Notes: generated by a model not told the origin, from the sequence alone. A stretch of 64,000 bases of DNA from JAAYZM01 sp964510785 (GCA_964510785.1 CAZECM010000004.1:20207-84206), one strand, 5' to 3'. Shown: positions 52,589 through 62,259, counted from the first letter of the stretch. Translations and numbers: made by a program.

Positions 52589-54228
52589 GCACCGAACCGC
52601 TCGCACCCAAGCCCGCGCTGCGACGCTTCCACCAGGCGAGCTGGGACGAGCCGCTCATCTTCGGGCTCTCCGCCGCCGGGGAACGGGGCGTCCTCCCGCC
52701 GCTCGACGCCGGAGCCGCCGAGGCCGTGGCCGCCCTGCCGGACTCGGTGCGGCGCGCGACACCGCCCGCGCTGCCCGAGATCGGTCAGGCGCAGGTGCTC
52801 CAGCACTACCTGCGACTGTCCCAGGAGACGCTCGGCGCGGACTTCAACGTCGACGTCGGCCAGGGCACGTGCACCATGAAGTACAGCCCCAAGGTCAACG
52901 ACTCGTTCGTGCGCATGCCGCAGGTCGCGGGTGCCCACCCGCTGCAGCCCGCGGGGACCGTGCAGGGGCTGCTCGAGATCATGTACCGCCTCGAGCGGTG
53001 GCTGTGCGCGATCTCCGGGATGGACCGCTTCACGTTCCAGCCGGGAGCCGGCTCGGCGGCGATCTACACGAACCTGCGCATGATCCAGGCGTATCACGCC
53101 GATCGGGACGAGCAGCGCGACGAGATCATCACGACGATCTTCTCTCACCCGTCGAACGCGGCGTGCGCCGCGACGCTCGGCTACAAGGTCATCACGCTGT
53201 ACCCGGGGGAGAAGGGCTATCCGGACGTCGAGGCGTTGCGCAGCGTGCTGTCGCACCGCACGGCAGCGCTCCTGATCACCAACCCGGAGGACACCGGGAT
53301 CTTCAACCCGCACATCGACGAGTTCGTCCGGGCCACCCACGAGGTCGGCGCGCTCGCGTGCTACGACCAGGCGAACGCCAACGGCATCCTCGGCATCACG
53401 CGTGCGCGGGACGCGGGCTTCGACCTGTGCCACTTCAACCTGCACAAGACGTTCTCGACGCCCCACGCGGGAGGTGGCCCGGCGGCGGGCGCGTGCGGAG
53501 TGAGCGAGGCGCTCGCCCCCTACCTCCCCCGGCCCACCGTGGAGCGGGTCGACAGCGACGCCGGCGGCGCGGTGCGGTACACGCTCGATGACGACCGGCC
53601 ACGCTCCATCGGCAAGGTGCGTCCGTTCTACGGCGTGACGGCCAACATCGTGCGCGCCTACGCGTGGATCGCGAGCCTCGGTGCGGAGGGGCTCGCCGAG
53701 GTGGCCCGGACGGCCGTGCTCAACAACAACTACCTCATGACCCAGCTCCTCAAGGTGCCCGGCGTGAGCGCTCCGTACTCCCCGGGGACCCGGCGCATCG
53801 AGCAGGTGCGGTACTCGTGGGCAGAGCTCACGGAGCAGACGGGGATCACGTCGGGGCACATCGGCGAGCGCGCGGCCGACTTCGGCGTGCACTACTGGAC
53901 GAGCCATCACCCGTACGTGGTTCCCGAACCGGCCACGATCGAGCCGGCCGAGTCCTACACGAAGGCGGAGCTCGACGAGTTCGTCGCGATCCTCGCCCAG
54001 ATCGCCCACGAGGCGCGGACGTCGCCCGAGGTGGTGCGCTCGGCCCCGCACAGCAGCACGATCCACCGGGTCCGCCCCGGCGAGATGGATCGCCCCGAGA
54101 CCTGGGCACCGAGCTGGCGTTCCTACCGCGCCCGCTACCGCGGCGAGGCCCGACCGGAACCGGAGCGGTGGGTGCCGTCGGACGACCGGCCCGTGCGTCC
54201 GCGTCGCGAACCGGCCACGCACCGATAG
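52585..54228 (+). CDS. gcvPB: Glycine dehydrogenase (decarboxylating) subunit 2
   Basis: C-terminal, PLP-binding half of split P-protein, 547 aa. The Schiff-base lysine is K288 in NLHKTFSTPHAGGGP, preceded by YDQANANGILG and FQPGAGSAA. It overlaps gcvPA by ATGA, giving equimolar synthesis. It is somewhat longer than usual (about 480-500 aa), with an Arg-rich C-terminal tail. Followed after 13 nt by an AcoX-like gene. Confidence 0.92.
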   Translation: MSTEPLAPKPALRRFHQASWDEPLIFGLSAAGERGVLPPLDAGAAEAVAALPDSVRRATPPALPEIGQAQVLQHYLRLSQETLGADFNVDVGQGTCTMKYSPKVNDSFVRMPQVAGAHPLQPAGTVQGLLEIMYRLERWLCAISGMDRFTFQPGAGSAAIYTNLRMIQAYHADRDEQRDEIITTIFSHPSNAACAATLGYKVITLYPGEKGYPDVEALRSVLSHRTAALLITNPEDTGIFNPHIDEFVRATHEVGALACYDQANANGILGITRARDAGFDLCHFNLHKTFSTPHAGGGPAAGACGVSEALAPYLPRPTVERVDSDAGGAVRYTLDDDRPRSIGKVRPFYGVTANIVRAYAWIASLGAEGLAEVARTAVLNNNYLMTQLLKVPGVSAPYSPGTRRIEQVRYSWAELTEQTGITSGHIGERAADFGVHYWTSHHPYVVPEPATIEPAESYTKAELDEFVAILAQIAHEARTSPEVVRSAPHSSTIHRVRPGEMDRPETWAPSWRSYRARYRGEARPEPERWVPSDDRPVRPRREPATHR

Positions 54229-54241
54229 GCGGCGAGGGGAC

Positions 54242-55375
54242 ATGGCCGACGACGGCGTCTTCCGGCTCGGGGTGCTCGTGAACCCCGTGGCCGGTCTGGG
54301 CGGTGCCGTCGGGCTCGCGGGCTCGGACGGCGCCGCCACCCAGGAGCTGGCCCGGCAGCGCGGCGGCGAACCTCGCGCCGGCGAGGCCATGCGGCACGCC
54401 CTCGACACGTTCGTGCAGCACGTCGGGATCGACGTCCGGGTCGAGGCGGTGGCCGCCGAGGCGCCGCTCGGCCTGCTCGAGGCGCGGGGATCCGGGCTGC
54501 GCACCGAGCCGCTCGGCCTCGCGGTGCCCTCGGTCACGGCCGCGGGGGACACCATGGCGGCGGCGCGGCTGCTCGCCCAGCGGTGCGACCTCGTGCTCTT
54601 CGCGGGGGGCGACGGGACGGCGCGCGACATCCAGAGCGCCGTCGGCTCCCACGTGCCGGTCCTGGGTGTCCCCGGCGGGGTCAAGATGCACTCGGCCGTG
54701 TTCGCGACGTCGGCCCGCACGGCGGGTGCGCTCGCTGCCGAGGTGGCGCTCGGCGAGGTCGAGACGTGGGTCGAGCGGGAGGTCGTCGACCTCGACGAGG
54801 ACGCCCGACGTGCGGGAGACATCCGCGCCTCGCTCTTCGGCTACCTCACCGTGCCCCACCGGCCGCGACACCTGCAGGACCGCAAGACCGGGGTCCAGAC
54901 TTCGGCGAGCTCTGTGGCGGCATGCGCGAGCGGCGTCGTCGCAGTGATGGAACCCGGCGTGCGGTACGCGCTCGGCCCCGGCGCCACGACGGCCGCGGTG
55001 TGCGCCGCGCTCGGGCTGCCGGCCACGCTCCTGGGGGTCGACGTCGTCGCCGACGGCGCGCTCGTCGCCCGGGACGCGACGGCGGCCGAGCTCGAGGGAC
55101 TGATGCGCCGGGGGGACGTCGTCGTCGTCTCTCCGATCGGCGGGCAGGGCTTCCTGCTGGGGCGCGGCAACCAGCAGTTCAGCCCCGCGCTCCTCGCACG
55201 GCTCGGCCCCGGCGGTGTGCTCTGCGTCGCCCCGCAGGAGAAGCTTGCGGCCCTGGCCGGGGCGCCGCTGCTCGTCGACACGGGCGTGCCCGAGGTCGAC
55301 GCCATGGTGGGTGGTCACGTCCGCTGCGTGACGGGCGAGCGCCGCTGGGCGGTCTATCCTGTCGCAGCCGGCTAG
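54242..55375 (+). CDS. AcoX-like ATP-NAD kinase family protein
   Basis: Protein of 377 aa of the NAD-kinase superfamily, AcoX branch: GVLVNPVAGLGG at the start, GGDGTARDI as the nucleotide loop and VPGGVKMHSAVF, the AcoX signature. AcoX-type proteins sit in catabolic operons and have no settled reaction; NAD or small-metabolite phosphorylation is possible. GAGGGG precedes the ATG. It is 13 nt downstream of gcvPB and likely co-transcribed with it. Confidence 0.8.
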   Translation: MADDGVFRLGVLVNPVAGLGGAVGLAGSDGAATQELARQRGGEPRAGEAMRHALDTFVQHVGIDVRVEAVAAEAPLGLLEARGSGLRTEPLGLAVPSVTAAGDTMAAARLLAQRCDLVLFAGGDGTARDIQSAVGSHVPVLGVPGGVKMHSAVFATSARTAGALAAEVALGEVETWVEREVVDLDEDARRAGDIRASLFGYLTVPHRPRHLQDRKTGVQTSASSVAACASGVVAVMEPGVRYALGPGATTAAVCAALGLPATLLGVDVVADGALVARDATAAELEGLMRRGDVVVVSPIGGQGFLLGRGNQQFSPALLARLGPGGVLCVAPQEKLAALAGAPLLVDTGVPEVDAMVGGHVRCVTGERRWAVYPVAAG

Positions 55376-55426
55376 ATTGTTCAGACACCAGGGACGGTGC
55401 CAGTAGCCGGCTCGGGACGGGTGGTC

Positions 55427-56953
55427 ATGGGTATTCGGATCGGCAGGCTGGTCGCTTCGCCGGACCTCGGGCTCCGCATCGTCGTCGACGCCGAGTCGCC
55501 GCGCACCATCGACTGGGCGCACGTGAGCGAGCTCGCGGACCCTGCCCCTTGGCTCAACGGCGGTGAGCTCCTGCTCACGACCGGGCTGCAGCTCGAGGAC
55601 GAACCCGAGGCGGCCCGCGCGTACTGCGCGAGCCTGCTCGAGGCGGGCGTCGCGGCGCTCGGGATCTCCGTGGGTGTCGGGCTGACTCACGAGCAGGTGC
55701 CGGGAAGCCTCGTCACCGCGGCGCGCGACGTCGGCCTCACCCTGCTCGAGGTGCCCTACGCGACGCCGCTCGAGGCCATAGTCCGGGCCGTCGCGAACAT
55801 GCTCGAGCTCGAGCGCACCGAACGGCTGCGCCGCGCGTTCAAGGCGCAGGGCGCGCTGACCGCCTCCGCGATCTCGCCCGGCGGACTCGACGGGGTGCTC
55901 CGGTCGCTCGCGGCCGCGACGGGGACGTGGACCGTCGTGTGCGACCGCTGGGGAGCCGTCCTCGCCTCGACGGTGGACGATGCCGACGCCCGCGTCGCGG
56001 ACCTGCGACCGCAGCTCGAGGCCGTCGGCGCCGTGTCGTCCACCGTGTCCGTGACGCTCGACGACTCCTCGAGCCGGCTCACGATCCAGGCACTCGGCGC
56101 GCAGGGCCACACGCGAGGCCTCCTCGTCGCGGGCAAGGACGCCGAGTTCGACTCCTTCGACCGCATCCTCATCGCGAGCGCAGTGTCGCTGCTGAGCCTC
56201 GAGCTCGAGTACCGGCACCGCTCGGAGCAGGCGAGCTGGCGGCAGGGCGCACAGCTTCTCGGCTGGCTCGCCCGCGGGCCCGTGCAGGAGGCCGAGGCGC
56301 GCACCAGGCTGCGTCGCTACGACCTCGAGCTCGTCGACGCCACGGCCTTCGTGGTCGAGCCGGCGGGGCAGGACGCCAAGACGCTGCGCCGCTCCCTGTC
56401 CACCGAGCTCGTACCGCGGGTGCGGTCCCTGCTGCTCGACGAGCACCGCGGCCTCGTGCGTGGGCTCGTGCTCGAAGCAGGCCCGGACCTGTCCGAACGG
56501 CTCGCGGCACTCACCCCGGGGATGCACGTCGGCGTCGGGCAGGCCGTGCCCGTCCACGTCGCGGCGCTGAGCCTGCAGCAGGCCTCCCGGGCGCTCGCGG
56601 TCGCCTCGACCCGCGGGGAGCACGTCGTCGTCCTCTCGGAGCTGAGCAGCTTCCGCGCCGTCGTCGAGCTGGGCGACCGGGCCGCGCTGCGAGCGATGGC
56701 CGACTCGATCCTCACGCCGCTCGACGTGTACGACGCCGGCCTCGAGGAACCCGTGCTCGTCCCGACCCTGCGCGAGTACCTCGGGGGCAGCGGTACCGCC
56801 GAGGCGACCGCGGACGCGCTCGGCGTGCACCGGCACACGGTGCGCCAGCGTCTGCAGCGCATCGGCGAGGTCTCAGGCCTGGACCTTCACAACGCGAACG
56901 ACCGGTTCGAGCTCCTCCTCGCGGTGCGCATCCGGGACCTGGTCGACGACTGA
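55427..56953 (+). CDS. PucR-family transcriptional regulator
   Basis: Regulator of 508 aa: an N-terminal PucR domain (about 8-125, WLNGGELLLTTGLQL), a degenerate GGDEF-like middle domain, and a C-terminal PucR HTH (about 445-500, LGVHRHTVRQRLQRIGEVSGLDL). PucR proteins activate purine, allantoin and other nitrogen-compound catabolic genes in response to the substrate. The ATG at 55427 with GGGACGG upstream is preferred over GTG 55397. It precedes an ABC-hydrolase-oxidoreductase operon it probably controls. Confidence 0.88.
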   Translation: MGIRIGRLVASPDLGLRIVVDAESPRTIDWAHVSELADPAPWLNGGELLLTTGLQLEDEPEAARAYCASLLEAGVAALGISVGVGLTHEQVPGSLVTAARDVGLTLLEVPYATPLEAIVRAVANMLELERTERLRRAFKAQGALTASAISPGGLDGVLRSLAAATGTWTVVCDRWGAVLASTVDDADARVADLRPQLEAVGAVSSTVSVTLDDSSSRLTIQALGAQGHTRGLLVAGKDAEFDSFDRILIASAVSLLSLELEYRHRSEQASWRQGAQLLGWLARGPVQEAEARTRLRRYDLELVDATAFVVEPAGQDAKTLRRSLSTELVPRVRSLLLDEHRGLVRGLVLEAGPDLSERLAALTPGMHVGVGQAVPVHVAALSLQQASRALAVASTRGEHVVVLSELSSFRAVVELGDRAALRAMADSILTPLDVYDAGLEEPVLVPTLREYLGGSGTAEATADALGVHRHTVRQRLQRIGEVSGLDLHNANDRFELLLAVRIRDLVDD

Positions 56954-56971
56954 GTCGTGTACGTCTTGTCC

Positions 56972-57004
56972 ACCCGCCCGCCGCGAATGTACATCCGGGC
57001 GGGT
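56972..57004 (+). terminator. Hairpin after pucR
   Basis: ACCCGCCCG (56972-56980) pairs with CGGGCGGGT (56996-57004); the loop contains the perfect palindrome ATGTACAT (56987-56994). Terminator, or operator for the following operon. Confidence 0.5.
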
Positions 57005-57007
57005 CCC

Positions 57008-57035
57008 CCCTACGGTGGCCCGTCCCTACGGTTGC
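57008..57035 (+). promoter_or_regulatory. Direct repeat CCCTACGGTKGC upstream of the ABC operon
   Basis: Copies at 57008-57019 and 57024-57035, 16 bp apart, in the 199-nt leader of the ABC-transporter operon. Candidate activator site; inference only. Confidence 0.35.
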
Positions 57036-57152
57036 ACCAGTCCCCAAGAGGACGTGCCACGCAGAGGTGGCGAGGACGAGGCCACGAGGACGTGGGATCA
57101 CGGTGCACACCACCTGTCAGCAGTGCTCAGCCACGACGGCCGATTGGACGAG

Positions 57153-57962
57153 ATGACGATGGCCTATACCGAGTCCGGGAACACGGTCCCTGGTGTTGCC
57201 CAGGGTGACCGTGTGGTGCTGGAGGGCGTCGCCAAGACGTTCCAGACCGCGGAGCGGGTGACGCACGCCGTCGCCGACGTCAACTTCACGGCGGGGGCGA
57301 GCGAGTTCGTCTCGCTCATCGGCCCCTCGGGCTGTGGCAAGACGACGGTGATGAAGATGGTCGGCGACCTCCTGGCGCCGACGGCCGGGACCATCACGAT
57401 CGGTGGGGGCACGACCGAGGAGGCCCGGCGGGCCCGCAAGCTCGGGTTCGTGTTCCAGGAGGCGACTCTCCTGGGCTGGCGCAACATGCTCGACAACGTC
57501 GCCCTCCCGCTCGAGGTCCTCGGTGAGTCGAGGTCGGCCCGGCGCGAGCGGGCGCGGCGCCTGCTCGAGCTCGTCGGTCTCGGCGGCTTCGAGAACCACT
57601 TCCCCGACCAGGTCTCCGGCGGCATGCAGCAGCGAGCCTCGATCGCCCGCGCTCTGTCCTTCTCGCCGTCGGTGCTGCTGATGGACGAGCCGTTCGGCGC
57701 GCTCGACCTCATCACCCGCGACCGCATGTGCTTCGAGCTGCTGCGCATCTGGGAGGAGGAGCGCAAGACCGTCCTGTTCGTCACGCACTCCATCACGGAG
57801 GCCGTGCTGCTCTCGGACAAGGTCGCGATCTTCTCCAACCGTCCCTCCCGGATCCGCGAGTACGTAGAGATCGACCTGCCGCGGCCGCGCACCGTCGAGA
57901 TGCGGGACGACCCGAGATTCCACGAGTACGTCCGTGAGTTCCGCGCGATGTTGGAGGGCTGA
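57153..57962 (+). CDS. NitT/TauT-type ABC transporter ATP-binding protein
   Basis: ATPase of 269 aa with Walker A GPSGCGKTT, Q-loop FVFQEATLLGWRN (typical of SsuB/TauB/NrtD-type), signature VSGGMQQR and Walker B LLMDEPFGALD. It energises uptake through the following permease. M-T-M start at 57153 (57159 is possible); the ribosome site is weak. First gene of the putative PucR-controlled operon. Confidence 0.93.
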   Translation: MTMAYTESGNTVPGVAQGDRVVLEGVAKTFQTAERVTHAVADVNFTAGASEFVSLIGPSGCGKTTVMKMVGDLLAPTAGTITIGGGTTEEARRARKLGFVFQEATLLGWRNMLDNVALPLEVLGESRSARRERARRLLELVGLGGFENHFPDQVSGGMQQRASIARALSFSPSVLLMDEPFGALDLITRDRMCFELLRIWEEERKTVLFVTHSITEAVLLSDKVAIFSNRPSRIREYVEIDLPRPRTVEMRDDPRFHEYVREFRAMLEG

Positions 57963-57965
57963 GCG

Positions 57966-58820
57966 ATGGTTGACCCGACCCTGGCGACACATGAAGACGG
58001 AGCAGCTGCGCCGAGATCGAGCTGGCGCAAGTTCTCTGCCCGGACCCTGCGCGATCAGGTGATCGTGATCGCGTTCTACGTCGCCCTCGTGGTCGCGTGG
58101 GAGCTCGTGGTACGCGCCGGGCTCGTCGCGCCCTACATCCTTCCCGCACCGACGATGTTCATGGCCGAGCTGTTCAACCGCTGGGACCTGTACCTCGAGC
58201 ACACGATCGCCACGACGAACTCGACGCTCGCCGGCTTCGCGCTCGGCTCGGCGGTGGGCTTCGTGCTCGGGCTGCTCATCGCGTACTCGCGCACGATGGA
58301 GCGGATCATCTATCCCGCGATCATCTTCACCCAGACGGTCCCCAAGCTCGCGCTCGCGCCGCTCTTCACGGTGTGGTTCGGTGTCGGTGCCCTGCCCAAG
58401 GTGCTCATCGCGGCGCTCATCTGCCTGTTCCCCGTGCTCATCAACACGGTCACCGGGATCAAGACCGTGGACCCGCGGCTGCGTCAGCTCATGAGCTCCG
58501 TCTCGGCGAGCAAGTGGCAGCTGTTCCGGATGATCGAGCTGCCCACGGCGCTCCCGTCGATCTTCGCGGGGCTCCAGGTCGGCGTGACCCTCGCCGTCGT
58601 CGGCGCCCTCGTCGGGGAGTGGGTCGGCGCGGACCGCGGTCTCGGCTACCTGATCATCTACGACATGAGCCAGCTGCGGACCACCGGCGTCTTCGCCTCG
58701 CTCGTGTGCGTCACCGCCATGGGAATCGTGCTGTTCCTGCTCGTTCGCTGGCTCGAGAAGCTCATGCTCCCCCACCGCCCCCATGCCGAGCTGGAGTCGT
58801 TGTCCAAGTCCGGCATGTGA
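57966..58820 (+). CDS. NitT/TauT-type ABC transporter permease
   Basis: Permease of 284 aa with about six helices; the ATPase-docking loop lies near LRQLMSSVSASKWQLFRMIELPTALPSIFAGLQV. Proteins of this type import sulfonates, nitrate, hydroxymethylpyrimidine or similar compounds. It starts 3 nt after the ATPase stop, so expression is coupled. Confidence 0.93.
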   Translation: MVDPTLATHEDGAAAPRSSWRKFSARTLRDQVIVIAFYVALVVAWELVVRAGLVAPYILPAPTMFMAELFNRWDLYLEHTIATTNSTLAGFALGSAVGFVLGLLIAYSRTMERIIYPAIIFTQTVPKLALAPLFTVWFGVGALPKVLIAALICLFPVLINTVTGIKTVDPRLRQLMSSVSASKWQLFRMIELPTALPSIFAGLQVGVTLAVVGALVGEWVGADRGLGYLIIYDMSQLRTTGVFASLVCVTAMGIVLFLLVRWLEKLMLPHRPHAELESLSKSGM

Positions 58821-58879
58821 GGAACCGGCCCCGAGTGCCGGGTTCCCCCGTCAGTAACCGCACACCCACTGGAGGTCGA

Positions 58880-59908
58880 ATGTCGAAGTTCACTCGCAAC
58901 GCGGTCGTCGCGGTCGCGGCCATCGCAGTACTTCTCCTCACCGCGTGCAGCAGCTCGTCCCCCGGGGGGAGCACGGACGCGGAGGGCAAGACCACCGTCA
59001 CGCTGCGGCACTCGTGGATCCCCGACGACCTCATGATGCCGGTCGTCGCCGCCAAGCAGCTCGGTTTCTACGCCGAGGAGAACATCACCCTGGTGGATCA
59101 GGTCGGCAACGGCGGCGCCACCTCGGCGCAGCTCGTCGCCAACGGTGACGTCATGATCGGTGTCGGTGAGGCCGCGCACGTCCTCAACGCCCGGAACCAG
59201 GGTCTGCCCATCGTCTACATCGCCACCCAGATCCAGGACCAGCCCAACGTGCTCGTCACGATGACGGAGTCGGGCATCGCGACCTGGGACGACCTGAAGG
59301 GCAAGACGATCGGGACGACGACGACGTCCTCTGGCCACGTCGGTCTGCGCGCCGCACTCGCGTCTCAGGGCATCGACGAGTCCGAGGTCACCTTCGTCAA
59401 CTTCCCCGCGGGCGCTGCGCTCACGACCCTGCCCACGGGGGAGATCGACGCGGCGGGGAGCTTCCTCGGCAACATCGCCGCGCTCGACTTCTACGACGAC
59501 GTCAGCTACCTGACGTACTCCGAGGCGGGCTACGTCGCGCCGTCGACCGGGTTCTTCGTCAACGAGAGCACGCTCGAGGGCCAGGCCGACCTGCTCGAGC
59601 GCTTCCTGCGGGCCACCCTCAAGGGTCTGCGGTACGCGATCGACAACCCGGACGAGGTCGCCGAGCTGTTCCCCAACGAGTACGCCAACGTGGACCCGGT
59701 CGGGCTCGCGGCGAAGTGGAAGCTCAACGCCCAGTTCGTCGACACCCCGGCCGTCGCGGAGAACGGCCTCGGGTTCATCGACCCCGCGGGCTGGGAGTCC
59801 CTGCGTGACGCGCTCGCGCTCGCCGAGCAGATCCCCGCGGACTTCGACCTCGACGGTGCGTACTCGACGGCGCTCCTCGACAAGATCCCCGTCGAAGACC
59901 GCTCCTGA
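58880..59908 (+). CDS. NMT1/THI5-like ABC substrate-binding lipoprotein
   Basis: Binding protein of 342 aa with a lipobox (LLLTACSSS, lipid-anchored Cys near residue 21) and an NMT1/THI5-like bilobed domain (TVTLRHSWIPDDLMMPVVAAKQLGFYAEENITL, and NGGATSAQLVANGDVMIGVGEA). Such proteins bind pyrimidines, sulfonates, amines or aromatic N-compounds. GGAGG precedes the ATG at 58880. With the two upstream genes it completes the importer that feeds the M24 and LLM enzymes. Confidence 0.93.
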   Translation: MSKFTRNAVVAVAAIAVLLLTACSSSSPGGSTDAEGKTTVTLRHSWIPDDLMMPVVAAKQLGFYAEENITLVDQVGNGGATSAQLVANGDVMIGVGEAAHVLNARNQGLPIVYIATQIQDQPNVLVTMTESGIATWDDLKGKTIGTTTTSSGHVGLRAALASQGIDESEVTFVNFPAGAALTTLPTGEIDAAGSFLGNIAALDFYDDVSYLTYSEAGYVAPSTGFFVNESTLEGQADLLERFLRATLKGLRYAIDNPDEVAELFPNEYANVDPVGLAAKWKLNAQFVDTPAVAENGLGFIDPAGWESLRDALALAEQIPADFDLDGAYSTALLDKIPVEDRS

Positions 59909-60027
59909 GACGGTCGGGGAGCCAGGCGCCCACCCCTCGCCCGGCTCCCCGACCCGCTCGGAACCTGCACGACACGGCAACACCCGCTCGGGCGCGGCAG
60001 CGTCCGCACGACGATGTGGAGGAAGAC

Positions 60028-61242
60028 ATGGCGGTCACGATGACCCCGGCCGACTACGGCACCGACAACCCGACCCCCTGGGGCGACTTTCCGGTCGACG
60101 AGTACCAGGCTCGCGTCGCGAAGGCCCAGCGCCTCATGCGCAAGGAGGGCATCGAGGTCCTCCTGCTCGCCCAGCGCGAGAACGTCGAGTACTTCTCGGG
60201 CTTCCTGACGGGGCACTGGAACTCCAAGACCTTCGCGTGCGCGGTGCTGCTCGTCCCCGCCGACCGTGATCCCGTCCTCGTGCTCCCCGGCTTCTTCGCC
60301 GGCACGGCCGCGGGCTCGACGTTCGTCACCGACCACGTGTACTTCGACGAGCCGCACGCCCGACCGCGCGACTTCGGGCTGTGCGTGCTCGCGGGCCTCG
60401 ACAAGCTCGGCGCGCGAACCGGGACCATCGGCGTGGAGTCCGGCGAGAACCTCGCCCCCACGTGGAACATGATCGACCGCGACATCGTCTTCGACGGGCT
60501 GTCCGGCGCGAACGTGGTCTCGGGCGCCGAGGTCATCTGGGGTTGCCGCATGATCAAGTCCCCGCGCGAGATCGAGCGCATGCGCACGATCGTGCGTTGG
60601 AGCGACGAGGCGATCCTGCACGCCCGCACGCTCACCCACCAGGGCTCGTCCGAGGTCGACGTCGCCTCGTGGTGCTCGTCCAAGGCCTTCGAGCTCGGGG
60701 CCGACGGCATTGCGTTCATGAACATCCGGGCCGGCCTGCCGCGCTACCCCTGTGCCGACTCGATCCCGGTGGACCGCCCGGTCGGCGACTCCGAGATCCT
60801 CCTCATGGACATCGGCATCAAGAAGCTCGGCTACTCGACCGACGTCGCCTACATCGGCTACACCGGCCAGCCGACCGACGACCACAAGCGCTACTACGAC
60901 GCCGTCATCCGCTCGCACGAGGCGACCCTTGCCGCAATCCGCCCGGGCATCAGCTCCAAGGAGCTCTTCAAGGTCGGGCGCAACGTCCTGGAGGACTTTG
61001 GTGAGGGCAAGTACCTCGACATGCTGGGCCACGGCATCGGCATGGACGTGCACGAGCCCCCGATCGTCACGCCGTACGACGACCGCGTCCTCGAGCCGGG
61101 CATGGTCTTCGCGATCGAGCCATGGATCTACGACACGGCGCGCCTCGGCTTCTTCTGCGTCGAGGAGATCGTCGTCGTGACCGAGGACGGTTTCGAGAAC
61201 CTCTCCTCGATCGAGCGCGACGAGATCTGGGTCATCGACTGA
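60028..61242 (+). CDS. M24-family metallohydrolase (Xaa-Pro peptidase/creatinase fold)
   Basis: Pita-bread enzyme of 404 aa with a creatinase-like N-terminal domain (about 20-160) and a C-terminal catalytic domain. All five metal ligands of aminopeptidase P are present: D261 and D272 (MDIG...STD), H335 (LGHGIGMDVHE), E364 (AIEPW) and E379 (CVEE). It is therefore a dinuclear metal enzyme and not a true creatinase, which lacks them. Length matches creatinase/DddP-like non-peptidases, so it may cleave the imported compound rather than a peptide. The ATG at 60028 follows GGAGG; the ORF start at 60016 is less likely. Confidence 0.88.
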   Translation: MAVTMTPADYGTDNPTPWGDFPVDEYQARVAKAQRLMRKEGIEVLLLAQRENVEYFSGFLTGHWNSKTFACAVLLVPADRDPVLVLPGFFAGTAAGSTFVTDHVYFDEPHARPRDFGLCVLAGLDKLGARTGTIGVESGENLAPTWNMIDRDIVFDGLSGANVVSGAEVIWGCRMIKSPREIERMRTIVRWSDEAILHARTLTHQGSSEVDVASWCSSKAFELGADGIAFMNIRAGLPRYPCADSIPVDRPVGDSEILLMDIGIKKLGYSTDVAYIGYTGQPTDDHKRYYDAVIRSHEATLAAIRPGISSKELFKVGRNVLEDFGEGKYLDMLGHGIGMDVHEPPIVTPYDDRVLEPGMVFAIEPWIYDTARLGFFCVEEIVVVTEDGFENLSSIERDEIWVID

Positions 61243-61244
61243 CG

Positions 61245-62258
61245 ATGACGATCCAGCAGCTCCCCGAGCTCGCCATCCACCTGTCGAACCACGGCTCGGC
61301 GCGGGAGGTGGTCCGCCTCGCTTCCCGCGCCGAGCAGGTGGGTGTGCCCACCGTGTGGTTGTCCGAGGACCTCTACTACCGGGGCGCGCTCACGACCGCC
61401 GCCGCGATCGCGGTCACCACGTCGAGGATCCACATCGGGTTCGGCGTGATCGCCCCGCAGGTCCGGCACTCGGTCGCGCTCGCGATGGAGACTCGGACGT
61501 TGCTCGACCTCGCACCAGGGCGCATCACGCTGGGCCTCGGTGCGGGCGTCGTCGAACGGACGCGGCTCGTGGGCAAGGGGGATGGCGCGCCGCTCACGAT
61601 CGTCCGGCAAGAGGTCGAGGCCGTGCGCGCCCTGCTCGCCGGCGACGCCCTCGACCTCGAGGGCGTGGTCCACACCTCCGCAGGGGTGCGCCTCACGGGT
61701 GAGCCGCCGGACGAGGTGCCGCCCGTGTACGTCGCGGCTGTGGGCCCCAAGGCGCTCGCGCAGGCGGGCCGCATGGCCGACGGCGTGCTCTTGACGATGA
61801 TGTGCGCGCGCCCGCACGCCGCGTGGGCCGCGGACCTGGTCCGGCAGGGCGCCGAGGCGGCGGGGCGCGCGACGCCTCCCGTCGCGGCATATCTGCCGAT
61901 CGCGGTCGACGACGACGGTAGCTCGGCGCGTCGCGCGATGAAGGCGATGGTCGCGTCGTTCGCGGCCCGATGGGCCGACCTCGAGTTCCTGTCCTCGCTC
62001 TTCACACGGTGGAGCGAGCTCGATCCCGACCGGTTGCAGGCCGTCAAGGCCGAGATCGCCGCGGGCCGCGACGGGGCGGACCTCATCTCCGACGCGGTGC
62101 TCGACGACTTCGCGGTCGCGGGCACCCCGGCCGAGTGCCGCGACGGCCTCGCCCGGTTCGCCGAGGCCGGCGTGACGCACGCTGCGCTCGACGCCGGCAC
62201 CGCGCCCGGGGCGTTCGACGCGCTCCTCGACCGCTGGCCCGACCTGGTGGGGGGCTGA
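61245..62258 (+). CDS. LLM-class oxidoreductase, MER-like
   Basis: TIM-barrel enzyme of 337 aa with VWLSEDLYYRGALT, GRITLGLGAGVVERTRL and VAAVGPKALAQAGRMADG, the pattern of 5,10-methylenetetrahydromethanopterin-reductase-like LLM enzymes. It resembles the protein encoded at 33825 but sits in a catabolic operon, two bases after the M24 gene. Uses FMN or F420; substrate unknown. Confidence 0.88.
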   Translation: MTIQQLPELAIHLSNHGSAREVVRLASRAEQVGVPTVWLSEDLYYRGALTTAAAIAVTTSRIHIGFGVIAPQVRHSVALAMETRTLLDLAPGRITLGLGAGVVERTRLVGKGDGAPLTIVRQEVEAVRALLAGDALDLEGVVHTSAGVRLTGEPPDEVPPVYVAAVGPKALAQAGRMADGVLLTMMCARPHAAWAADLVRQGAEAAGRATPPVAAYLPIAVDDDGSSARRAMKAMVASFAARWADLEFLSSLFTRWSELDPDRLQAVKAEIAAGRDGADLISDAVLDDFAVAGTPAECRDGLARFAEAGVTHAALDAGTAPGAFDALLDRWPDLVGG

Positions 62259-62259
62259 C

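Noticed and set aside
53846..56836. A 996-codon minus-strand open frame antisense to gcvPB, the AcoX-like gene and pucR
   Set aside because: It spans three well-defined plus-strand genes and encodes only Arg/Asp/Gly-rich sequence.
60028..61242. Creatinase or DMSP lyase (DddP) identity for the M24 protein
   Set aside because: Creatinase lacks the metal ligands that are all present here, and DddP has D-x-E at the first ligand where this protein has D-I-G. The fold and length similarity remain, but neither name is supported.
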